Source: Chryseobacterium sp. MYb7 (GTDB lineage Bacteria; Bacteroidota; Bacteroidia; Flavobacteriales; Weeksellaceae). From it: a DNA stretch of 64,000 bases. Below are positions 17,713 through 25,950 of this stretch, piece by piece. The notes under the pieces were generated by a model. It saw only the letters and a program-made list of their open reading frames with translations. It had not been told where the DNA came from and searched no databases. The stretch's first letter is position 1; each line of letters begins with the position of its first letter. The stretch lies in assembly GCF_002979455.1 (NCBI RefSeq), contig NZ_PCOU01000017.1:1-64000 (forward strand), written 5' to 3'. Position numbers and translations under genes: made by a program.

Positions 17713-17767
17713 AAATGAAGAAAATGTGTATATTCATGTATCAGACATTTTCATTATTAAAAAAATT

Positions 17768-17814
17768 AAAGGCAAAGAAAGTTCCTATAATTCAGAATTA
17801 CTTTCCGCCTTTTT
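17768..17814 (+). ncRNA. Y-like hairpin module 1 of 3
   Basis: AAAGGC/GCCTTT lower stem (17768-17773, 17807-17812), internal loop AAA against C, six-pair stem GAAAGT/ACTTTC (17777-17782, 17800-17805), a six-base bulge TCCTAT, and an apical AATT-CAG-AATT stem. It ends with T residues, so it may also terminate transcription. Confidence 0.75.
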
Positions 17815-17822
17815 ACAAATTA

Positions 17823-17872
17823 TAAGGCAAAGGGAGTTCCTATATTTTTTGGAAAAATACTCCCCGCTTTTT
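17823..17872 (+). ncRNA. Y-like hairpin module 2 of 3
   Basis: AAGGC/GCTTT lower stem (17824-17828, 17866-17870), AAA against C internal loop, GGGAGT/ACTCCC stem (17832-17837, 17859-17864), TCCTAT bulge (17838-17843), apical stem ATTTTT/AAAAAT. Base pairs differ from module 1 but pairing is kept, which is covariation. Confidence 0.75.
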
Positions 17873-17879
17873 ATAAACT

Positions 17880-17940
17880 ATAGGTAAAAGGAGTTCCTAT
17901 ACCCTTCACTTTTAATGAATCTACTCCTCACTTATTTTTT
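17880..17940 (+). ncRNA. Y-like hairpin module 3 of 3
   Basis: ATAGGT/ACTTAT lower stem (17880-17885, 17930-17935), AAA against C, AGGAGT/ACTCCT stem (17889-17894, 17923-17928), TCCTAT bulge (17895-17900), apical TTCA/TGAA. Followed by a T-run ending 13 nt before the ATG of the 584-residue protein gene, so it is also part of that gene's 5' leader if transcription continues. Confidence 0.75.
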
Positions 17941-17952
17941 AAACTTAAAACA

Positions 17953-19707
17953 ATGAAAACACTACAATTATTCAATGCAGTATTGGCCAGAAAATCTGAT
18001 GAAAAACCATTTATTTCTAATGATGGTTTCATCATTGAACCAGATGCTTTATGGGCGAAAAATGAAATTATCTCTTATTATGCAAAGGAAAAACTGAATG
18101 GAAATGACTTGAACAAAACCTTTCATAAATCCTGGGAGAAAATAAAGAATACTTCCAGAATTGATTTATTTTTTGAACAGATCAGTCATTATATTTCAAC
18201 GTATGGAAGCAATTTCCAAAGTGAAATCTATATTCCTGACGAAATACTGAATGTTCCTGATATAAAGATGGTTTTTAAAGTCATCAAAGCTTATTCTGTA
18301 GAAGAAATGCAGGAAAAATGTCTTTCTTTGTTAAGATCAGGAATTGCTTTAAAAGAAGAAACCATTGATGATTTGCTTTCTATTTTACATACGGAGCTTG
18401 AATATGACTTTACAGGAAAAGAAAACATCAGAAATAAAGAAGCGGTTATAAAAATAGCTGATCTTTATGATATCTATCCTGAAAATCCGGTTGAGTTTTT
18501 CCGATATGTTATTTATAAAACAACCACTACAACACTTTTAATCAAAAATGATGATTTGATTAATTTGATTAAGCAAAGTAACTTCAACCCAACGTATCTG
18601 TTTGAAAGCTTTGGAGTTGAAAAACTGGCAGAAATTTTTAACAGATTTAAGCCTTTATTCCTTGCTTATAAAAACAGAGCACCAAAAGCGATCAATAAAA
18701 TATCAAAGTTATCAAAGGTTCATCATAAACCATTGATATCAAATCCTTTGAATGATGCTACAAACACATTACTGGAAAACAGCGATTGGCATTGGCTGGA
18801 AAATGCGACACCATTTGCGTTATTCAAGGCATTGTCAGCATGTTACTCAAGAATGTATGGTCAGGATACCTTTGTTTACAGAGTGAGAAACGGAAAATCA
18901 TGGACTAAAAAAGGTAAGGAAACTTACGTGAATCAGTTCAATTATGATTTTATTCTGGACTTTTTGAAATTGAAATATGAGAGCCTTTCCGGAAAGAAAT
19001 TCTATTTCCCGGAGAATGTAGAATTTGCATTGCCAACTTCTGAAAAAATGTTTGTGGGAAATATTCCTACCGGAACGCGTTTTTATGGTGATAGACTAGC
19101 TGTGGGTATTTATTGGGAAGATCAGTGGGGTGCCCGAGACCTTGACCTTTCGGGATTGAATATAGCCGGAAAAATAGGTTGGAATGCAGCTTATAATCAT
19201 GGTGACGGACAATTGATGTATTCCGGAGATATGACTTCTGCTCCCAACGGCGCTGTTGAATATCTTTACGCCAATAAAGGACATTGTGCGCCAACGCTTG
19301 TCATGAATAACGTTTTCAGTGGAGATGCTAATTGCGGATATAAAATCGTGATCGGAAAAGGAGATAATATTTCTTACGATTATATGATGAATCCTAACCA
19401 TCTTTTTGCTGAAGCCAGATGTAATTCTGTACAAAAGCAAATGATTCTGGGAATGCTGACGACAAAGAACGAAAAACAATGTTTCGTACTATTGAATTTC
19501 GGAGCTGGACATTCTCATGTTTCAGGAAATAATGAAGTTTCTGTAATGGCAACCAGTGCCTTGTACCAGCAGTGGTACGAAGCAATGTCTTTCAATGAGC
19601 TTTTAAAAGAGCTTGGAGCAGAGATCACAACAGAAAAGGCGGAAGCTGATTTTGATTTCTCGCTGGAAAGCCTGGAAAAAGATAGTTTTATCAGAATTTT
19701 TAAATAA
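17953..19707 (+). CDS. RtcB-linked protein with helical N-part and TerD-like C-part
   Basis: 584 residues, no signal peptide. Residues 1-300 look all-helical and repeat-like; ENATPFALFKALSACY (about 284-299) and the following KSWTKKG loosely resemble the PF-x-L-x-x-AL-x-x-Y segment of TROVE/Ro60 HEAT repeats. Residues about 370-470 resemble a TerD fold: LAVGIYWEDQWGARDLDLSG, GKIGW, then GQLMYSGDMTSAPNGAVEY. A vWA/MIDAS domain as in real Ro60 is not evident. It follows rtcB and the tRNA-like/hairpin RNA cluster on the same strand, so it is the best candidate for binding those RNAs. I do not recognise a named family. Confidence 0.7.
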   Translation: MKTLQLFNAVLARKSDEKPFISNDGFIIEPDALWAKNEIISYYAKEKLNGNDLNKTFHKSWEKIKNTSRIDLFFEQISHYISTYGSNFQSEIYIPDEILNVPDIKMVFKVIKAYSVEEMQEKCLSLLRSGIALKEETIDDLLSILHTELEYDFTGKENIRNKEAVIKIADLYDIYPENPVEFFRYVIYKTTTTTLLIKNDDLINLIKQSNFNPTYLFESFGVEKLAEIFNRFKPLFLAYKNRAPKAINKISKLSKVHHKPLISNPLNDATNTLLENSDWHWLENATPFALFKALSACYSRMYGQDTFVYRVRNGKSWTKKGKETYVNQFNYDFILDFLKLKYESLSGKKFYFPENVEFALPTSEKMFVGNIPTGTRFYGDRLAVGIYWEDQWGARDLDLSGLNIAGKIGWNAAYNHGDGQLMYSGDMTSAPNGAVEYLYANKGHCAPTLVMNNVFSGDANCGYKIVIGKGDNISYDYMMNPNHLFAEARCNSVQKQMILGMLTTKNEKQCFVLLNFGAGHSHVSGNNEVSVMATSALYQQWYEAMSFNELLKELGAEITTEKAEADFDFSLESLEKDSFIRIFK

Positions 19708-19715
19708 ATTCCATT

Positions 19716-19749
19716 ACGCCATCTGATTGTTATATTGGGTGGCGTTTTT
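19716..19749 (+). terminator. terminator of the 584-residue protein gene
   Basis: ACGCCA (19716-19721) and TGGCGT (19740-19745) with an 18-nt loop, followed by TTTT. The stem is short, so this is only a moderate candidate. Confidence 0.5.
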
Positions 19750-19820
19750 GGATTATATCTATTGCAACAGTCTCAATGACAGGCAAATTATTTTTTTAAA
19801 AAAGTAATCATCTTTTTCTA

Positions 19821-19828
19821 TATATTTG
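19821..19828 (+). promoter_or_regulatory. -7 promoter element of the DUF1566 lipoprotein gene
   Basis: TATATTTG, exact TAnnTTTG match, 30 nt before the start codon. No TTG box at the expected distance. Confidence 0.5.
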
Positions 19829-19858
19829 CCGACTTAATTAAAAACTAATAACATAATC

Positions 19859-21064
19859 ATGAAGAAATTATTATTTCTATTCTTATCCCTTACGCTGGCA
19901 TCATGTGGTTCAGACGGCGGCAGAGATGATGAAAACGGTACAACCAACAATGTCAATGCTTCTCCAAAAGTGGTAACCGGTAAACCTACTTTCAGCAATG
20001 CACAGTTCAAATTTGCAGGAACAGTAACCTCTTCCGGATCGGGATATTCAAGACGTGGATTCTGCTGGGCAAAGAATATTAATCCTACCATCAGCAATTC
20101 CAAAATGATTGAAGAGTATACTAACACTACAGGAGATTATCAGCTTATGGCAACTTACAGTACTGATTTTGAAAAATCAACTACTTATTATGTAAGAGCA
20201 TATGTTGCAGCTAATAATGGTGATATTATTTATGGAGATAACGTAATATTCGTTACGCCTGCAAAGATGGATATTACATTCAAAATGGCTAAAGCAATAT
20301 ATACTACTTCAGCAACTTTAAGCACGGATGATATTACGGTAAATTATCTTGAAGCATTCTCTCCTGATGAAAAAGGATTCTGCTACAGAACGAGTGCCGG
20401 AGTGAATATCTCAAACGGTCAAATCATCAAAATATCAAATCCTAATAATTATTCAGCGTACGAACTGGAAGCTACGGCATTACTTCCGAACACCACATAT
20501 TATGTAAGATCTTATGTAAAAGAAGGTGCACAAGTATATTATTCGGACGAAAAAACATTTAAAACAGCTGGTGCCATTGGTGCTTCAGGGGGATATGTCT
20601 TTTATGATAAGGGAGAGTTTACGGACGGCTGGAGATATCTGGAAGCTGCGCCTGCCAACCTTACTTATAATGGTTCTGATAAGATCAAATGGGGATGTAC
20701 ATTTAATATCATCAACCAGACTCAGGCTGTAATGGGATCAGGACCTGCTAATACCACAAGAATTATTTCCCAATGTTCGGATGCCAACTGCGCGGCCAGA
20801 TTATGTGCTAATTACACTGTGAATGGTATTGGTAACTGGTTTTTACCATCTGAAGAAGAACTGATGGCATTTTATAAAAGTTCCAAGAATGTTTACAATA
20901 TTGCATCCAACCCATGGAATGATGTATCTCAAAAGTATTATTGGAGTTCTACCGAAATACCGGGTGGTAACTCAGCAAGAATTCTGGACGGATATGCTGG
21001 TTATATGTGGGAATATAACAAAGATTACAACATGGTAAGGGTAAGACCTTTCAGAAGATTCTAA
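19859..21064 (+). CDS. lipoprotein with two Fn3-like repeats and a DUF1566-like C-terminus
   Basis: 401 residues. Lipoprotein signal MKKLLFLFLSLTLASCGSDGG. Two similar modules follow (about 35-135 and 140-235), each with FCWAKN.. or FCYRTS.., then TTYYVRAYV or TTYYVRSYV, as in the Bacteroidota Fn3-like repeats. The last 160 residues carry GGYVFYDKGEFTDGWRYLEAAP and GNWFLPSEEELMAFY...YYWSSTEI, the DUF1566/Lcl type domain often found in cell-surface lipoproteins. Probably anchored outside the cell. Its own promoter and terminator frame it. Ligand unknown. Confidence 0.82.
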   Translation: MKKLLFLFLSLTLASCGSDGGRDDENGTTNNVNASPKVVTGKPTFSNAQFKFAGTVTSSGSGYSRRGFCWAKNINPTISNSKMIEEYTNTTGDYQLMATYSTDFEKSTTYYVRAYVAANNGDIIYGDNVIFVTPAKMDITFKMAKAIYTTSATLSTDDITVNYLEAFSPDEKGFCYRTSAGVNISNGQIIKISNPNNYSAYELEATALLPNTTYYVRSYVKEGAQVYYSDEKTFKTAGAIGASGGYVFYDKGEFTDGWRYLEAAPANLTYNGSDKIKWGCTFNIINQTQAVMGSGPANTTRIISQCSDANCAARLCANYTVNGIGNWFLPSEEELMAFYKSSKNVYNIASNPWNDVSQKYYWSSTEIPGGNSARILDGYAGYMWEYNKDYNMVRVRPFRRF

Positions 21065-21071
21065 AATATAA

Positions 21072-21097
21072 AACCGCTAATCTTAGCGGTTTTTTTA
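21072..21097 (+). terminator. terminator of the DUF1566 lipoprotein gene
   Basis: AACCGCTA (21072-21079), ATCT loop, TAGCGGTT (21084-21091), followed by T residues. Confidence 0.82.
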
Positions 21098-21121
21098 TTG
21101 TAATGAGAATATAGAATGATT

Positions 21122-21676
21122 TTAAACATTCACTTTTTTAACAGAAAATAGTCCGTCATTCCAATTAATAACCACTTTTCTCCCGTAATCAATCTGAATA
21201 CTGAACATATTTTCCAGCGGAAACTGAAGCACAGACTGAATAATCAGACGAATAACTCCGGCATGGGTAACAATTAAAGCTTTTTTGATATCTTTTTTCT
21301 GAATTAATTCCTGCCAGAAAGTGAGAACGCGGGTTTGCATCTCTAAAAGACTTTCTCCTCCCGAGGCTTTTACATGAATAAAATCTTTGTACCACGGATT
21401 GATTTCTTCTTCCGGAATATCAGTCCATTTTTTCATCTCCCAACTCCCGAAATTCATTTCACGAAGTCTTTCATCTGTATGATAATCCAATGTAAAATAA
21501 TCCGCTAAGAGGCGGCATCGCTTGGAAGGGCTTGAAATAATTTTATCATAATCCTTATCTATATTCAATGTTTTAAAATCTTCAATATAATCTTTCCTTA
21601 AAGGCATTTCGGCAAAACCGTAACACAGGTTTTCAGGATTTTCTACAGCCGTGTGGCGAATTAAATGAATTTCCAT
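21122..21676 (-). CDS. cobC: histidine phosphatase family protein, alpha-ribazole phosphatase
   Basis: 184 residues. Phosphohistidine motif at the start (MEIHLIRHTAVENP; LIRHT in place of LxRHG), second catalytic region IISSPSKRCRLLADYF (Arg), Glu in LREMNFGSWEMKKW, and the late His in ALIVTHAGVIR (about 143). The gene overlaps cobS by 16 nt, and cobT is nearby, which favours CobC, the enzyme removing phosphate from alpha-ribazole phosphate (or adenosylcobalamin phosphate) in late cobalamin synthesis. Confidence 0.82.
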   Translation of the reverse strand: MEIHLIRHTAVENPENLCYGFAEMPLRKDYIEDFKTLNIDKDYDKIISSPSKRCRLLADYFTLDYHTDERLREMNFGSWEMKKWTDIPEEEINPWYKDFIHVKASGGESLLEMQTRVLTFWQELIQKKDIKKALIVTHAGVIRLIIQSVLQFPLENMFSIQIDYGRKVVINWNDGLFSVKKVNV

Positions 21677-22443
21677 GTGATGATTGTTCCTAAATAAAAT
21701 AAAACTTCACAAACCTGCTGCACAGATCCCAGACAATCGCCTGTATAGCCTCCGATATGTTTTTTAAAATACCAGCCCATATACACTTTCCCAAGATACG
21801 CCAGTGCGAAAGCTAAAATCAAACGCCAGTCCGGAATCAAGGTAAAAGCAATTAAAACACTGATGAAACCAACTATTAAAGCCGTTTTATCCAATGGTTT
21901 ATTGGCCAAAGGTTTCGACTTGCTGACATCAATATCAGTCACATATTGATGGGTATAAATCATCGTTCCTGAAATAAAACGGCTTGCTGTATGGGCTACA
22001 ATAACAATACCTAAAACCTTCATTGGTGCAGCCACTCCCAAGGCTTGAATACTGTAAAATTTTAAAGCAAAAAGAAGGATAATCCCTATCGTTCCATATG
22101 CTCCTACTCTGCTGTCTTTCATAATGGTCAGGATTTTCTCTTTTCCATATCCGCCTCCGAAACTGTCGCACATATCTGTAAAACCATCTTCATGAAAAGC
22201 TCCCGTCAGCAAAACACTGGAAATCATCATTAAAACAATCCCTATTTCAAGGTTAAAAAGCATTGTGGAAAGATAAAGAATTACTGCATTGATCAGCCCT
22301 ATCACCAACCCAACCCATGAAAAGTATTTTTGAGATTTATTCATAATCTCATTAGAGTAAGGAATAGTAAACGGAACCGGAATTCTTGTAAAAAACATAA
22401 GTGCTGTTGCAAAGTAGATCAGTTCATTTTTGAGGACTTTCAT
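21661..22443 (-). CDS. cobS: adenosylcobinamide-GDP ribazoletransferase (cobalamin synthase)
   Basis: 260 residues, polytopic inner-membrane protein. Family marks: FFTRIPVPF near residue 20, the metal motif GAFHEDGFTDMCDSFGGGYGKEKILTIMKDSRVGAYG (about 81-117), and the C-terminal helix GGYTGDCLGSVQQVCEVLFY (about 231-250). It joins alpha-ribazole to adenosylcobinamide-GDP, the last coupling step of cobalamin assembly. Translation overlaps the downstream cobC. cobT is 1.2 kb away beyond an oppositely oriented lipoprotein gene. Confidence 0.93.
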   Translation of the reverse strand: MKVLKNELIYFATALMFFTRIPVPFTIPYSNEIMNKSQKYFSWVGLVIGLINAVILYLSTMLFNLEIGIVLMMISSVLLTGAFHEDGFTDMCDSFGGGYGKEKILTIMKDSRVGAYGTIGIILLFALKFYSIQALGVAAPMKVLGIVIVAHTASRFISGTMIYTHQYVTDIDVSKSKPLANKPLDKTALIVGFISVLIAFTLIPDWRLILAFALAYLGKVYMGWYFKKHIGGYTGDCLGSVQQVCEVLFYLGTIITWKFI

Positions 22444-22586
22444 CTGTTCTTTTTTAATATAAAACTGGATTAATCAATTTCCGTAAAATTAGGAAAGCTT
22501 TTAACAATGGTAAAGAGATCGATTAAAAAAATAAGAAACATGAATCTTATCACCTTAGATTTCTCCTTTAAATTCGGGAGTATTTA

Positions 22587-22594
22587 TACTTTTG
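22587..22594 (+). promoter_or_regulatory. -7 promoter element of the DUF5648-like lipoprotein gene
   Basis: TACTTTTG matches TAnnTTTG. The longest frame would start at a TTG inside this box, so ATG 22622 is the real start. Confidence 0.5.
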
Positions 22595-22621
22595 CACCGT
22601 AATAACCACGAAAAAAATCAA

Positions 22622-23605
22622 ATGAAAAAATCTTATTTCATTGCATTATGTGCTATATCCCTGGCTGGCTGTTCAGCTCCGGGTGATGAACTGGAAAGTT
22701 TAAATGAGTCACAAACTCTTAACGGATCTGCTCCTAACCAATTAGCAAAAGGAGGCTTCAGAGATAATCCGGATACCCCAACTCCTCCACCTGCAGGAAT
22801 CTGGTCCAAATCTTTTTACTTAACCAACCCTATTTACGGTTTCTACAGTGATCTTACCAAAAAGCATCTGTACAATACCTCTCCTTTACCCTCCGAGCTT
22901 CCTAAATCCTATCCCGGGTTAAGCTATTATTTTCAGGAGAGATTATTAGGTTCTGCTGATGGGCCGGGTCCTGTCATTACAAGATGGTTTCATACAGGAA
23001 GTAATGATCTGGTATTAACGACTAATCCTAATGAACTTGCAGGTCAAAGTAACTGGGAAAAAAGAGATCTGGGAACCAGCTACAATGGTGATGAGCCAGG
23101 AAGCTTTCCGATTTACAGGTATTTCAATGGTGATAAAAAGACGCACTTCTATACCAGAGACAAGAATGAGCTGGGAGATGGAAAAGACGGCTATGCTTAT
23201 GAAGGAATAGCTTTCTATTTAAAAGATTCTGAGCCTAAAGCGTTCCGACTTCGTGACGGAGAATTTTTCCAGGATAATAATACGGGAGCTTTGTATGTTG
23301 TGTTTGAGAGCACTCTAAGACGTATTGAATCTTCAGCTGTTATGAATAATCTGTTCTCACCTCTTTATGTTTTTAAAAGAAATATAGATGAAGACCTTAC
23401 TGGGGAAAGAGGACCTGATATCACTTCATCAGCCAAACTTGTACAAAATACCAATGACGGGAAAATATATATGGTAGATGATGGATTATACAGATATATT
23501 CCTACTACGCAGATATTTAATTCATACAGATTCAAAGAAAGTTCTATTGAACGCAAACCTGTCCGTATGATGTTTACAGGTAAGGATATCGTTAAAACTT
23601 ACTAA
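22622..23605 (+). CDS. lipoprotein with DUF5648-like repeats
   Basis: 327 residues from ATG 22622. Lipoprotein signal MKKSYFIALCAISLAGCSAPGDE. The middle part has repeated aromatic patterns (YGFYSDLTKKHLYN, TRWFHTGSNDLVLTT, YRYFNGDKKTHFYTRDKNEL, YAYEGIAFYL) that resemble the beta-trefoil-like DUF5648 repeat found in secreted bacterial proteins. Likely surface-exposed. It interrupts the cobT-cobS-cobC cluster on the opposite strand with its own promoter and terminator, so it looks like an insertion in that cluster. Confidence 0.75.
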   Translation: MKKSYFIALCAISLAGCSAPGDELESLNESQTLNGSAPNQLAKGGFRDNPDTPTPPPAGIWSKSFYLTNPIYGFYSDLTKKHLYNTSPLPSELPKSYPGLSYYFQERLLGSADGPGPVITRWFHTGSNDLVLTTNPNELAGQSNWEKRDLGTSYNGDEPGSFPIYRYFNGDKKTHFYTRDKNELGDGKDGYAYEGIAFYLKDSEPKAFRLRDGEFFQDNNTGALYVVFESTLRRIESSAVMNNLFSPLYVFKRNIDEDLTGERGPDITSSAKLVQNTNDGKIYMVDDGLYRYIPTTQIFNSYRFKESSIERKPVRMMFTGKDIVKTY

Positions 23606-23627
23606 TAGATTGTATTTAAAATACATT

Positions 23628-23654
23628 AAAGGGGCTTTATTGCCCCTTTATTTT
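23628..23654. terminator. bidirectional terminator between the lipoprotein gene and cobT
   Basis: AAAGGGGC (23628-23635), 6-nt loop, GCCCCTTT (23642-23649), then ATTTTT. Lies between convergent genes. Confidence 0.82.
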
Positions 23655-23664
23655 TATCTATAAT

Positions 23665-25842
<2,178 letters not shown>

Positions 25843-25843
25843 G

Positions 25844-25870
25844 GATTACGGGAAGCCGTAGTCTTTTTTT
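25844..25870 (+). terminator. terminator after the first nucleotidyltransferase gene
   Basis: GATTACGG (25844-25851), GAAG, CCGTAGTC (25856-25863), seven T. One G-T wobble in the stem. Confidence 0.82.
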
Positions 25871-25882
25871 ATGGATTGGGAA

Positions 25883-25890
25883 TATATTTG
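25883..25890 (+). promoter_or_regulatory. -7 promoter element of the PHP-ATPase gene
   Basis: TATATTTG, exact TAnnTTTG match, 60 nt before the ATG. Together with the terminator just upstream it makes this gene transcriptionally separate from the nucleotidyltransferase gene before it. Confidence 0.5.
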
Positions 25891-25950
25891 TAGGTTGTGG
25901 AAAACTACTTAATTAGATAGAAATTAATATATTAGGAAAAACTAAAAATT

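Noticed and set aside
17953..19707. Straight call of TROVE/Ro60 (rsr) for the 584-residue protein
   Set aside because: Only one short helical segment resembles TROVE; no vWA MIDAS (DxSxS) domain is visible and the C-terminal part looks TerD-like instead. Kept as a hypothesis only.
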